In this document: piece after piece, positions 15,290 through 22,991 of the stretch
Layout of the letters: the number at the start of each line of letters is the position of its first letter
Numbering within the stretch: the stretch's first letter is position 1
Source: a bacterium BMS3Bbin08
GTDB lineage: Bacteria > Nitrospirota > Thermodesulfovibrionia > UBA6902 > BMS3Bbin08
Reading direction: 5' to 3'
DNA: 64,000 nt
Assembly (NCBI GenBank): GCA_002897775.1
Contig: BDTR01000049.1
Span: forward strand, 1-64,000
Position numbers and translations under genes: made by a program
Notes under the pieces: generated by a model
What the model was told of the DNA's origin: nothing
Seen by the model: only the letters and a program-made list of their open reading frames with translations
Databases searched by the model: none

Positions 15290-16177
15290 CTATTGTATCT
15301 TGGGAATTTTACTCTCGAAACGTAATGCTTTTCCTGTTATCGGGTGTTTGAACGAGAGGACATAAGCATACAGGCCCAGACGTTTGAATGGATTGGTTTT
15401 TGCTCCGTATTTTTTATCACCAACTACAGGATGTCCGATATCCGCAAGGTGCACGCGTATCTGGTTCTTATGTCCGGTTTCAAGTTGTACATCAAGAAGG
15501 GTATAGTCCTTGCCCGGCTTAAGGACCTTGTATTTTGTTTTAGATATTTTTGACTCCTCTCTTAGAGTCGAGCCTTGCCTGCCGACAGGCAGGTCTACGA
15601 CCGAATGACTGCCGCTGAAGACCTTGAGCGTTTTTGTCTCTTTCAGGCAGCTCTCGATCACGCCCTCTTTTTTCGCAGGCGTGCCCTCAACAATAGCATA
15701 ATATCGTTTCTCAACCTGTTTCCAGTTATTCTGGAGTATATGTTTTATTTTCTCGTTCTTTGCAAACATGATCAGGCCTGATGTGTCCCGGTCTAACCGA
15801 TGGACAATAAATACCCGCTCAAACGCCAGGGGAGACCTCAGCCTGAGGAATTCGTTCAATTGAAAATAGAGGGTTTTTGTCTTTTCTGTGTCAGTGGCTA
15901 TTGTCAGCAGGCCGCAAGGTTTTTCCACGACAATTAAAACGTTGTCTTCATAAATGATTTTTATCCCCAGCGGCGGGACCTTTTCTGTATCTTTTTTATC
16001 TTTGCTGATTGAAACCCTATCCCCCTCAAGCAAGATATGGTCAAGGCTCTTTACCTCCTTGCCATTCACTCCAATAGCTCTGTGTCTTAACAACTGCCTG
16101 CTCTTGGTCCGTGTGATTCCAATATGTGTCAGATATTCAATGAGACTGCTCTTTGTTTTTACTTTATAGTCATGCAT
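15290..16177 (-). CDS. RluA-family 23S rRNA pseudouridine synthase
   Basis: A 295-residue pseudouridine synthase. The N-terminus is an S4 RNA-binding domain (residues 10-58: SLIEYLTHIGITRTKSRQLL, VNGKEVKSLDHILLEGDRV), and the catalytic domain carries HRLDRDTSGLIMFAK at about 127-141, whose second Asp is the catalytic residue. ETGHKNQIRVHLADIGHP near the C-terminus is the other family signature. A peptide with DLPVGRQGS (about residues 196-204) interrupts the fold; it is encoded by the palindromic repeat GCCTGCCGACAGGCAGG at 15577-15594 and is absent from typical members. The exact target uridine (RluC/RluD type) is not determinable. Confidence 0.92.
   Translation of the reverse strand: MHDYKVKTKSSLIEYLTHIGITRTKSRQLLRHRAIGVNGKEVKSLDHILLEGDRVSISKDKKDTEKVPPLGIKIIYEDNVLIVVEKPCGLLTIATDTEKTKTLYFQLNEFLRLRSPLAFERVFIVHRLDRDTSGLIMFAKNEKIKHILQNNWKQVEKRYYAIVEGTPAKKEGVIESCLKETKTLKVFSGSHSVVDLPVGRQGSTLREESKISKTKYKVLKPGKDYTLLDVQLETGHKNQIRVHLADIGHPVVGDKKYGAKTNPFKRLGLYAYVLSFKHPITGKALRFESKIPKIQ
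15571..15597. repeat. Palindromic CCTGCC/GGCAGG repeat inside the pseudouridine synthase gene
   Basis: TGCCTG-CCGA-CAGGCA with extended arms lies in frame in the gene and is translated. Related palindromes occur at 29007-29040, 45600-45680 and 55129-55161, all intergenic. Confidence 0.75.
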
Positions 16178-16203
16178 AAGGGAAATTCGGAGTCAGGTCT
16201 GGT

Positions 16204-16398
16204 TTAAACAAGTATTTTTTTTACGCGGCCTATTTCCCCGCTTTCCAGGCGTACCTTGATCCCATGGGGATGTGAAGGTGAATTAGTTAAAATATCCTTT
16301 ACGATCCCTTCTGTAAGATTTCCTGTCCGCTGGTCTTTTTTAAGCACGATCGAGACGCGTGATCCGCGTTTTATATCCGCGCGTCTAATTTCGCTCAT
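16204..16398 (-). CDS. ywbE: YwbE family protein
   Basis: A complete 64-residue protein matching the YwbE/DUF2196 family over its whole length: RRADIKRGSRVSIVLKKDQR at the N-terminus, LTEGIVKDILTNSP in the middle and HPHGIKVRLESGEIGRVKKI at the end. It is probably a small beta-barrel with an SH3/KOW-like fold; the biochemical function is unknown in any organism that I know of. It lies 26 bases from the pseudouridine synthase gene end region and may share RNA-related regulation. A GGAGTCAGGTCT repeat sits between its stop codon and the neighbouring gene start. Confidence 0.85.
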   Translation of the reverse strand: MSEIRRADIKRGSRVSIVLKKDQRTGNLTEGIVKDILTNSPSHPHGIKVRLESGEIGRVKKILV

Positions 16399-16445
16399 GG
16401 CTCATAGCAACTTAGCTGATAGTTCATAGCTCGTAGTTTAAACTA
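16399..16445. repeat. GCTCATAG-type mosaic repeat
   Basis: Tandemly varied CTCATAGC / TTCATAGCTCGTAG units fill the gap between ywbE and the methyltransferase gene. The same words recur at 17624-17690, 26126-26150, 26876-26912, 28918-28937 and 51845-51865, always between genes. Confidence 0.6.
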
Positions 16446-16459
16446 AAAAATAGAAGAAC

Positions 16460-17623
16460 TTACAATCCCTTTTGTTTATTCTTTTTGCTGCCTTCGTACA
16501 GTTCGTACTCAAGAAGCCTGCAATCTATAGGGCCGTTAAAAAACGGCACTCTTTTTTTTGCCTTCAGCCCCACCTTTTTTGCCAGGTCAAGATTTCCTGT
16601 AAAGATATATCCAGTGTAGCCTTTGCATTTTTGTTTGAAGAAATCGCCGATCCCCTTGTACACGCTTTCAAGTTCTTTGCTCTTGCCCTCTCTTTCGCCG
16701 TATCCGGGGTTGAGGATCACTATGCCGCTTCCATCTGGGATCGAGGTGTCTGGATAATCACATACATCAAATTCGATCAAATGCTCTACACCTGCAGTAG
16801 CGGCATTGTTCCTGGCCGCCTCAACCGCATCTTCGCTGATATCAGTGGCAATGATCCTGCAATCCAGGGACTTTTTGGTTTCTTTTTTTGCCTGCGCGCG
16901 CAGGTCCTTCCAAAGAGATCCATTAAATCCCTTCAGGTGCATAAAACCAAAATTATTCCTCAATATCCCTGAAGCCCTGTTCAGTCCCAGCAAGGCAGCC
17001 TCTATGGCAAGGGTGCCGCTGCCGCACATGGGATTGATGAAATGACCGCTTCCGTTCCATGCTGTAGCCTGGATAACAGCAGCCGCAAGGGTCTCCTGCA
17101 TGGGCGCGTTCATCGGGATCTTTCTGTAGTTGCGTTTGGACAGGGGTTCTCCTGAGGTGTCAAGATAAATTGAGCAGTCTGTATTTTTCCAGTACAGGTT
17201 TAACACAGCCCTGTCTTTTTCAGGCCCTGAATCAGGACGCTGACCGCTTTTTTTCCTGATCCTGTCCACGATCGCATCCTTGAGCTTTAAATTGGCAAAG
17301 AGCGGGGTCTTGATGGTCGGATTATCCACACTGGATGACACACTGAAATATCCATTTCCGGCTATATACTCTTCCCATGCTATATTCGACCCCTTTTGAT
17401 AGAGGTCATCGGCATTTTCCGCGCGGAATTTCCTGAGGAGAAAGAGGACGCGATGCCCTGTGCGGAGCAGGAGATTCAGCCGGAGGGTATCGTCCATGGT
17501 CCCCTCAGTTTCAATGCCCGCGACTGTTTCAGAGATTATTGGGAATCCCAGCAGAATGAGTTCTTCCTTTAAAAAAGGAGTTATCCCCTTGGCACAGGTA
17601 ACGCGAATTTTATTATAGCTCAT
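16460..17623 (-). CDS. THUMP-domain class I rRNA methyltransferase (RlmL N-domain/YpsC-like)
   Basis: A 387-residue protein with an N-terminal THUMP/ferredoxin-like RNA-binding part (residues 1-160, beginning RVTCAKGITPFLKEEL) and a Rossmann methyltransferase domain (about 165-375: INPMCGSGTLAIEAALL as the SAM loop, IIATDISEDAVEAARNNA as the acidic motif). Relatives make N2-methylguanosine in 23S rRNA. The catalytic tetrad, normally N-P-P-Y, reads N-P-G-Y here (ILNPGYGER, about residues 303-311), an unusual substitution that could alter activity. The gene is bounded by CTCATAG repeats. Confidence 0.88.
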   Translation of the reverse strand: MSYNKIRVTCAKGITPFLKEELILLGFPIISETVAGIETEGTMDDTLRLNLLLRTGHRVLFLLRKFRAENADDLYQKGSNIAWEEYIAGNGYFSVSSSVDNPTIKTPLFANLKLKDAIVDRIRKKSGQRPDSGPEKDRAVLNLYWKNTDCSIYLDTSGEPLSKRNYRKIPMNAPMQETLAAAVIQATAWNGSGHFINPMCGSGTLAIEAALLGLNRASGILRNNFGFMHLKGFNGSLWKDLRAQAKKETKKSLDCRIIATDISEDAVEAARNNAATAGVEHLIEFDVCDYPDTSIPDGSGIVILNPGYGEREGKSKELESVYKGIGDFFKQKCKGYTGYIFTGNLDLAKKVGLKAKKRVPFFNGPIDCRLLEYELYEGSKKNKQKGL

Positions 17624-17706
17624 GGCTCATAGCTCCCCGTAAAGTCTAATCAGACTTAAACCACGGGGTAAATACATAGTTCATAGAGAACCGTTCAAAC
17701 CGTTCA

Positions 17707-17883
17707 CTATTTCACTTTCACTGTGATGATGAAATTCTTGGGTTCTAATTTAGGGTTTTTCTCAAGCTCCTCAACAAAGACATCAATCGCCTTTCTAATG
17801 AAGCTTGAGAAGCGCATTTTTTTCTGTAACGCGTGGATCCTCTGACGGGTGTCTTCGCTGATCGTTGTTGTGTATTTTGCCAT
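17707..17883 (-). CDS. Small ribbon-helix-helix-like protein (58 residues)
   Basis: A complete frame from ATG 17881-17883 to TAG, preceded by GGAGTTGTA as ribosome site. The protein begins AKYTTTISEDTRQRIHALQ and continues RFSSFIRKAIDVFVEELEK, an arrangement of a short strand and two helices typical of small ribbon-helix-helix DNA-binding proteins. It sits 22 bases downstream of the HigA-like antitoxin gene, so it may be the third gene of that operon. Function as a transcription factor or accessory antitoxin is inferred only from the pattern. Confidence 0.6.
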   Translation of the reverse strand: MAKYTTTISEDTRQRIHALQKKMRFSSFIRKAIDVFVEELEKNPKLEPKNFIITVKVK

Positions 17884-17905
17884 TACAACTCCTTATCTGA
17901 TATTG

Positions 17906-18181
17906 TCATGCGATCTTTACCTGAAGTTTCTTCCCGAGTGCTGAAGCCACCTTTTCCAGGGTCGACAGCTTGATATCCTCTGCGTGATTTTCTATCCTGG
18001 AAATAGCGGTCTTTTTGGTTTTAAGTTTCAGGGCAAGCTCTTCCTGGGTCAAACCAGCAGACTCACGGGCCTGCTTGAGTACAGCGCCTATCTTGAACTG
18101 CTCAAAGCCTTCGTCATACCCCCTGGCAAAGCGTTTCTCCCTGTTTTTTCTCCCATGAATATATTTTTTAAGGTCGCTCAT
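17906..18181 (-). CDS. higA: HigA-type XRE antitoxin
   Basis: A 91-residue protein with a C-terminal Cro/C1 HTH (residues 30-85: IGAVLKQARESAGLTQEELA, KTKKTAISRIENHAEDIKLS, LEKVASALGKKLQVKIA). The N-terminal 28 residues are charged and probably neutralise the toxin. The start overlaps the stop of the toxin gene by four bases, the usual higBA order with toxin first. It probably represses the operon through the perfect palindrome at 18538-18563. The family call is firm; the symbol follows the toxin-first order rather than a close homologue. Confidence 0.85.
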   Translation of the reverse strand: MSDLKKYIHGRKNREKRFARGYDEGFEQFKIGAVLKQARESAGLTQEELALKLKTKKTAISRIENHAEDIKLSTLEKVASALGKKLQVKIA

Positions 18182-18534
18182 TTTTTTAACCTCCTTTTTA
18201 AATGATTTTTCCTGTAGGCCTCTGCTCTGTCTATCTCCCGACGAGGGGTCTTTTGCGTTTTTTTGGTAAACCCGTGAGTCAGGACAACTACTGAATCGCC
18301 TTCAAAAAAGCAGAATATCCTATAAGCATTTGAGGCGAACTGGATCCTGCATTCCCAGATCTCTTCAGTGTTAACCAGCTTTTTGAAATAATTAGCCGGC
18401 ACAACATCAAGGTCCTCAAGCAGTTTCAGTACCCAGGTTACCTTTTGGGCAGCTTTCCCGGACAAGGAATCAAGAAAGTCTTGTATAGGACATTTACCAT
18501 CAACTGTCCGATAAAAGATGACCGTCTTGCCCAT
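18178..18534 (-). CDS. higB: HigB/RelE-superfamily toxin (phage Gp49-like)
   Basis: A 118-residue toxin of the Gp49/HigB type, a ribosome-dependent mRNA interferase in characterised members. Recognisable features are PIQDFLDSLSGKAAQKV (residues 16-32), the strand WECRIQFASNAYRIFCFFEG (about 58-77) and VVLTHGFTKKTQKTPRREID (about 80-99), which are all diagnostic. It is the first gene of the pair, with the palindromic operator ending only three bases before its ATG, so its mRNA is short-leadered or leaderless. No truncation or loss of key basic residues is apparent. Confidence 0.88.
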   Translation of the reverse strand: MGKTVIFYRTVDGKCPIQDFLDSLSGKAAQKVTWVLKLLEDLDVVPANYFKKLVNTEEIWECRIQFASNAYRIFCFFEGDSVVVLTHGFTKKTQKTPRREIDRAEAYRKNHLKRRLKK

Positions 18535-18537
18535 AAT

Positions 18538-18568
18538 TTAGGTTAACATACACGTTAACCTAAGTCAA
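18538..18568 (-). promoter_or_regulatory. Perfect palindromic operator of the higBA-like operon
   Basis: TTAGGTTAAC (18538-18547) and GTTAACCTAA (18554-18563) are exact 10-bp inverted repeats around ATACAC. A TTGACT -35 box reading leftward (AGTCAA at 18563-18568) abuts the palindrome, so binding by the HigA-like protein would block the promoter. Confidence 0.75.
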
Positions 18569-18642
18569 GGTCTGCGAAGAGGGTATCGAGAAGCATTAAA
18601 CCGGTAAGAAGCAGGGCAGGGTTTAAAGGAAATACGTATTAT

Positions 18643-19482
18643 TTACCCAGAGAGCTTTTTTAAGGTTTTCCGGTGGGCTTTATTGACCTTGTCCAGTGCT
18701 GACTTGAACCTCTTTTCTCTTCCTGGATATTTACTTATATACTCCACGCATTGTTTGTATCCAACGGGGCTGCCTATATCAAATACTTGTCCCGGCAACT
18801 TACATCCCAGCATGCCTTTGTCTTCAAGTATCATTTTTCTTACAGTTATGTCCGTAAGCTCCCCGTCATGTATCACGCGCCTGGACCTTTCGATGTAATC
18901 AAAGATAAACGGACCGGATATATAGATACCGCAGGCCCTTAGCTCTGTTTTTTGGCGCAGGACAAAACGCTCCCTTGTCTTGTCATAAAAATTTTTGATC
19001 CTGAACACATCATCTTGCATATGACTGACATCAACCCTTCCGGAATTGCTGAGCCCATGGCTGATTTCCTCTGTTACTTCATTGAGCGCGATCATATCTG
19101 TGTTGTATCTGCTGTAAACTGCCATGAGCCTTTTAAGCGCCCCTGGAGCAGGCAAGTAGATATTATCAGGATAGATGACTGCCACAGCATGGCCAGCTGC
19201 AGCTTCCTTTGCATAGCTGATGGCATCAGACTCTCCCAGCAACTCTTTTTGATAGAGGAACGATATGGAGGCCGGGCCCTGAAAGTTTTTAAAATGCTCC
19301 TTAATAACCTCTTTATCCTTGCTTATGACAATGACGATATTTTCTATGCCAGCTGAAATACCTTCATCCACTGCATATTCAATTGCAGGCCTGTCGCCCA
19401 CAGGGAGCAGTTCTTTTGGCACACCTTGAGCGGCTTTCTTCATGCGTGTGCCAAGTCCGGCTGAAGGAATTATAAGAATCAT
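18643..19482 (-). CDS. galU: UTP-glucose-1-phosphate uridylyltransferase-like nucleotidyltransferase
   Basis: A 279-residue sugar-phosphate nucleotidyltransferase. The N-terminus ILIIPSAGLGTRMKKAAQGV followed by PKELLPVGDRPAIEYAVDE (residues 20-38) is the GalU signature, giving UDP-glucose for envelope polysaccharides. AVIYPDNIYLPAPGAL (about 112-127) carries the metal-binding Asp. The ATG at 19480-19482 gives the family-typical N-terminus; the frame is open a further 18 codons upstream. The ribosome site is weak. It could also use another nucleotide or sugar, so the symbol is a best guess. Flanked by repeat-rich DNA. Confidence 0.82.
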   Translation of the reverse strand: MILIIPSAGLGTRMKKAAQGVPKELLPVGDRPAIEYAVDEGISAGIENIVIVISKDKEVIKEHFKNFQGPASISFLYQKELLGESDAISYAKEAAAGHAVAVIYPDNIYLPAPGALKRLMAVYSRYNTDMIALNEVTEEISHGLSNSGRVDVSHMQDDVFRIKNFYDKTRERFVLRQKTELRACGIYISGPFIFDYIERSRRVIHDGELTDITVRKMILEDKGMLGCKLPGQVFDIGSPVGYKQCVEYISKYPGREKRFKSALDKVNKAHRKTLKKLSG

Positions 19483-19589
19483 ATTAAAAAGTAGAATAGT
19501 ATGGAAGCGCGAAAGATCGCAAGAGCGGAAGGACAAAAAAGTGCGTAAGCGCGGAATGAAAATTCCGAACTCCGAACTCTCAACTCCTG

Positions 19590-20429
19590 TTAATCCAGCG
19601 TCCTTTCAAACGCTTCCGCAGCCCTCTCCACATACTCCTGCTCTTCCTTGGAAAGCAAGGTAAACACCCTGCGGGCCTCATCTGACTTGACCTGGCGGCT
19701 TAACTTCAGATAAAGATCATACGTATTTGCGGTAAGAGACAAAACAAGCTCAAGCACTTCATTTATGCTTTTACCTTCTGCCCATTTAACAGCATCTGAG
19801 ACCTTGACGCACCCGATCATTACCTCCTGTGCCGGTATGTCAAGCACACCCTTTGGAAACTCTGGTTCCGGCTCCTTGCCGGTAAGTTCTTTATAAAGCT
19901 TTGCAAGCTTTTGCTTATGGACCTCTTTTTCCTCGACAAGCTTATACACAATATCAGGTGTTTTATCTGAAAGCACATCAGCACGAAGGCTATTAAGAAA
20001 CCTGATAGTGCTGTCCTCAAGATACCAGGCAACTGCAGAAAGTTCCCCTGGAGTTAGGGTTTCAGGAAAGCAGAAAAGCCCTGCCTCTGGCGGGCCGCTG
20101 GCAACTATCCCGCTATAGCGTGTGATACCGCCTTGCATATTTAAAACATCCTTAAACCCCGCGCCTATAAGAAGACCTGCGGCTGAGTTGCTCCTGTTGC
20201 CGCTTCTGCAATATAAAATGGTTTGTTTTTGGGTGTCCAGCTCCCCAAGCCTTGAAGAAAGCTCGCTTATGGGCATGAGCCTTGCGCCAGGCAGGTGCCC
20301 GTGCTCATATTCTGAGGGCTGACGCACGTCCAAAAGCAGATATTCATCCGGCTTTTTACCCGTTATATACTCACGAACAGTATCCGGAGATATCGTGGGC
20401 GCGGACTTAAAAAGATCAAGTAAACTCAT
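19590..20429 (-). CDS. Rhodanese fused to a rubrerythrin/ferritin-like helical domain
   Basis: A 279-residue fusion. Residues 5-105 are a rhodanese: LLLDVRQPSEYEHGHLPGAR, then the active-site loop LYCRSGNRSNSAA with the catalytic Cys. Residues about 120-279 are all-helical with E-x-x-H-type motifs (LVEEKEVHKQKLAKL near 172-186, LLSKEEQEYVERAAEAFE near 258-275), fitting a ferritin-like diiron bundle. A similar rhodanese-ferritin architecture is known from anaerobes and suggests sulfur transfer linked to oxidative or iron stress. The metal-ligand set looks incomplete by eye, so diiron binding is uncertain. It is a single gene divergent from the Pif1-like helicase. Confidence 0.82.
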   Translation of the reverse strand: MSLLDLFKSAPTISPDTVREYITGKKPDEYLLLDVRQPSEYEHGHLPGARLMPISELSSRLGELDTQKQTILYCRSGNRSNSAAGLLIGAGFKDVLNMQGGITRYSGIVASGPPEAGLFCFPETLTPGELSAVAWYLEDSTIRFLNSLRADVLSDKTPDIVYKLVEEKEVHKQKLAKLYKELTGKEPEPEFPKGVLDIPAQEVMIGCVKVSDAVKWAEGKSINEVLELVLSLTANTYDLYLKLSRQVKSDEARRVFTLLSKEEQEYVERAAEAFERTLD

Positions 20430-20590
20430 ATGAATTAAATTATATCAAAAAAAACCATAGAGAGCACTCCCGCAGATTCGGAGCGAATCTGGACGCGGGG
20501 GCAGGCAAAGCACAGACTACAAGCTACATACTGCGGACTACAGAACACCTTGCAAATTAATATAAATCCCAACCTTTGATATAATCTCTT

Positions 20591-21934
20591 ATGCCCAGGA
20601 CAGATCTCTCGAACATTGAACTGAATCCTGAGTTCCTTCAGGCACTTCGTGTTATGCAGGACACGGACAGGCATGTGTTTGTCACGGGCCGGGCAGGCAC
20701 TGGCAAATCAACTTTGCTTCAGTACTTCAGGGCCAACACCATTAAGAACATAGCAGTGCTCGCGCCCACAGGTGTGGCTGCTGTGAACATCAAGGGCCAG
20801 ACCGTTCATTCATTTTTTGGTTTCAGGCCGAATATAACTGCTGAGCGCGCCAAAAGGATCAGGCCCAGGGACAAGGATATCTACAAAAACCTTGAAGCAG
20901 TTGTGATCGACGAGATCTCAATGGTAAGGGCTGATCTGCTGGATTGTGTGGACATCTTTTTAAGGCGTTTCGGCCCCACAAGGAGCAGGCCCTTTGGCGG
21001 GGTGCAGATGATATTTATAGGAGACCTGTATCAGCTCCCGCCTGTTGTCACATCAAAGGAAAAAGCGCTTTTTACAGAGGTTTACGAAAGCCCGTATTTT
21101 TTTGACTCCCGGGTGTTCAGGCAGAGCTTCTGGACAGAGCAGGGCTCACTTGTATCAAGGAGCATGGAATTTGTTGAACTTCAAAAGGTCTACAGGCATA
21201 AAGACGACGAAGGTTTCCTGAGCCTTTTAAATGTCATAAGAGACAACACAGCCGAATTTGAGCATATAAAAAAGATCAACCAGCAGCTTGACCCCGGGTT
21301 TGTAGAAGCTGCGGATGACCTTTATATCCATCTTACAACCACGAATGCTCTTGCAGACGGAATAAACCAGGCAAAACTTGAGGACCTGAAGGGAGAACCA
21401 TCTCTTTATAAAGGCACTGTAAAGGGCGACTTTGAGGCAAGGGCATTGCCTACCTTGCCTGAGCTCTTGCTTAAACAGGGCGCGCAGGTCATGCTCCTTA
21501 ATAATGACTCTCATGGCCGCTGGATAAACGGGAGCGTGGGCAGGATACTGGGGTTTGAATCAGTGGCTGATTCTCCTGATGTCATCAAGATCGCGCTTCA
21601 TAACGGGGGGCTTGTTGATGTGGAGCCTTTTAAATGGGAGATGTTCGAGTTCAAGTATGACAGCGATGAAAAAACCATCATAACCGAGAGCACCGGGTCT
21701 TTTACCCAGTACCCTGTTAAACTTGCCTGGGCGGTTACCATACATAAAAGCCAGGGCATGACCTTTGACAGGGTTATCCTGGATATCGGAAGGGGCACGT
21801 TCTCGCACGGCCAGCTCTATGTCGCACTCAGCAGGTGCACCACTTTAAAAGGCATTGTGCTTAGAAAACCAATCAGTAAGCGTAATATCCTCATGGATAA
21901 AAGGGTTGTGGATTTTACAGAAAGTTTTAGATAG
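20591..21934 (+). CDS. Pif1/RecD2-like ATP-dependent DNA helicase
   Basis: A 447-residue superfamily 1B helicase (5'-3'). Motifs: Walker A GRAGTGKST (about residue 36), APTGVAAVNI with TVHSFFGF, Walker B VVIDEISMVRADLLD (about 104-118), FIGDLYQLPPV (about 144-154), and near the C-terminus WAVTIHKSQGMTFDRVILD and YVALSRCTTLKGI. This set is diagnostic for Pif1-like helicases of bacteria, thought to unwind G-quadruplexes, R-loops or stalled forks. The C-terminal SH3-like portion is short. It starts with MPRTDLSNIELN without a strong ribosome site. The gene is isolated, followed by hairpin-rich DNA and the 6S candidate. Confidence 0.9.
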   Translation: MPRTDLSNIELNPEFLQALRVMQDTDRHVFVTGRAGTGKSTLLQYFRANTIKNIAVLAPTGVAAVNIKGQTVHSFFGFRPNITAERAKRIRPRDKDIYKNLEAVVIDEISMVRADLLDCVDIFLRRFGPTRSRPFGGVQMIFIGDLYQLPPVVTSKEKALFTEVYESPYFFDSRVFRQSFWTEQGSLVSRSMEFVELQKVYRHKDDEGFLSLLNVIRDNTAEFEHIKKINQQLDPGFVEAADDLYIHLTTTNALADGINQAKLEDLKGEPSLYKGTVKGDFEARALPTLPELLLKQGAQVMLLNNDSHGRWINGSVGRILGFESVADSPDVIKIALHNGGLVDVEPFKWEMFEFKYDSDEKTIITESTGSFTQYPVKLAWAVTIHKSQGMTFDRVILDIGRGTFSHGQLYVALSRCTTLKGIVLRKPISKRNILMDKRVVDFTESFR

Positions 21935-22163
21935 AGGTTGTGAATTGAGAATGGAGAAAAGAGTTTATTGATACCTTCCCGGTGGACCTGCTTTAGTAGA
22001 CCCTTCGGGATCTACCAATGTAAGGACTTAATCATTTCTTTACATTCGCTCCCTTCGGTCGCTTTGCATTGTTTTACCTGCTAAAGAAAATGCAGGTCCT
22101 ACTGACTTTCATATTTATGAAATAAAGCAGGTCAATAAGATAAGTTATCTTTTTTCCTATCAT
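21935..22163. other. Intergenic, hairpin-forming repeats
   Basis: No gene is seen. The stretch holds a GAATTGAGAATGGAGAAAAG mosaic repeat at the helicase stop, then CCTGCTTTAGTAG / CCTGCTAAAG and ACCTGCATTTTC-like complementary pieces (21985-22135) that could fold, plus GACCCTTCGGGATCTACC. It ends in the probable promoter of the 6S RNA candidate. Confidence 0.5.
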
Positions 22164-22193
22164 TTGAAAAACTTAGGAACTAAGTTTTATAAG
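22164..22193 (+). promoter_or_regulatory. Probable promoter of the 6S RNA candidate
   Basis: TTGAAA (22164-22169), then TTATAA (22187-22192) or TATAAG (22188-22193) at 17-18 bases spacing. A transcript would start near 22199, about 12 bases before the closing stem of the structured RNA. Confidence 0.5.
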
Positions 22194-22198
22194 TAGGC

Positions 22199-22393
22199 AA
22201 AGAAAGGCAGCCCTGGGAGATTTGCGAGACGGTTCTTCGCTCAACTTCCAGGGAGCGCTTTTAAACTCCCCCCACCGTTTTGCTTCGCAAACCGAAGCAG
22301 TGGGGGTCAGACACAAAATCGCTCTATTTCCTTCCAGTTTTCGCTCAGCACCTCAAATCTCCAAAGGGAACCCCTGAAAAAACTTCGTTTTTT
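22199..22393 (+). ncRNA. ssrS: 6S RNA candidate
   Basis: The 195-base noncoding stretch folds as a long rod. The closing stem pairs GGAGATTTG (22216-22224) with CAAATCTCC (22354-22362), extended by CCCT/AGGG (22211-22214 with 22365-22368). An inner stem pairs GAGCG-x-TTTT (about 22252-22262) with AAAA-x-CGCTC (about 22315-22324), and the apex is CCCCCAC (22269-22275) with GTGGGGG (22300-22306). Between closing and inner stems lies a large unpaired region with a small GCGA/TCGC hairpin on the 5' side, like the central bubble of 6S RNA that mimics an open promoter and traps sigma-70 polymerase. A promoter precedes it and A6-C-TTC-G-T6 (22377-22393) may terminate it. The call rests on hand folding, not a covariance search. 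Confidence 0.6.
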
Positions 22394-22494
22394 GACTAAG
22401 TGATAAAGCTGTGACAGGTAACGCGTCATGAGTCACGGGTCTCTGGTTTCTGGTCACTGGTCACTTGTTACTGTTTATTGTTATAATTAAAATT

Positions 22495-22974
22495 ATGAAA
22501 CAAGTAAAGATATGTCCTGAATGCAATGCCGAGTATTTTGCTCATATTGAAAAATGCGCTGACTGCGGCGTTGTTCTTCTTCTGCCGGAGGAAAATCAAA
22601 AAGTGCAGGAAGAAAAGAAACGGCTCAGGGAAAAACCACTGGAACAAGGGGTGGTTGTCAGCGAAGGTGAGCTAAAGTGGATGCAGGAGCTTCAGGATGT
22701 TCTTCTTGACTCCGGCGTTGCCTCTGCTGTTACTGCTGACGATGGTTGCAACAAAGGATGCTGCGGAAATACATGCAGGCTGCAGGTGTCATCAGAGGAT
22801 GTTGAAAAGGCAAAAGACCGTGTTGAGCAGTATTACGCAGAGGTCCACCCTGAGATCCAGGCCTCGAATGAACTGGCAAGCAGCGGCAAATGCCCTGCGT
22901 GCGGCTCAGCTGTGGATGCTGACGCGGTTGAGTGCCCTGACTGCGGGCTGATACTTGTTATCGCGGAAAAGTAG
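22495..22974 (+). CDS. DUF2007-like protein flanked by two zinc ribbons
   Basis: A 159-residue cytoplasmic protein. CPECNAEYFAHIEKCADCG (residues 6-24) and CPACGSAVDADAVECPDCG (about 134-152) are two zinc ribbons with paired CxxC knuckles. The middle (about 60-115) contains LQDVLLDSGVASAVTADDG and LQVSSEDVEKAKDRVEQYY, the strand-helix pattern of DUF2007 putative signal-transducing domains, with an extra CNKGCCGNTC cluster (about 83-92). The ATG at 22495 puts the first zinc ribbon at the N-terminus; the frame is open ten codons earlier. No strong ribosome site is visible. The function is unknown; metal sensing is possible. Confidence 0.72.
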   Translation: MKQVKICPECNAEYFAHIEKCADCGVVLLLPEENQKVQEEKKRLREKPLEQGVVVSEGELKWMQELQDVLLDSGVASAVTADDGCNKGCCGNTCRLQVSSEDVEKAKDRVEQYYAEVHPEIQASNELASSGKCPACGSAVDADAVECPDCGLILVIAEK

Positions 22975-22991
22975 CGCGCAAGCGCGGCCTT

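Noticed and set aside
22200-22330. A signal recognition particle or RNase P RNA in the hairpin-rich region
   Set aside because: The length and overall rod architecture fit 6S better and characteristic SRP or RNase P cores are not visible.
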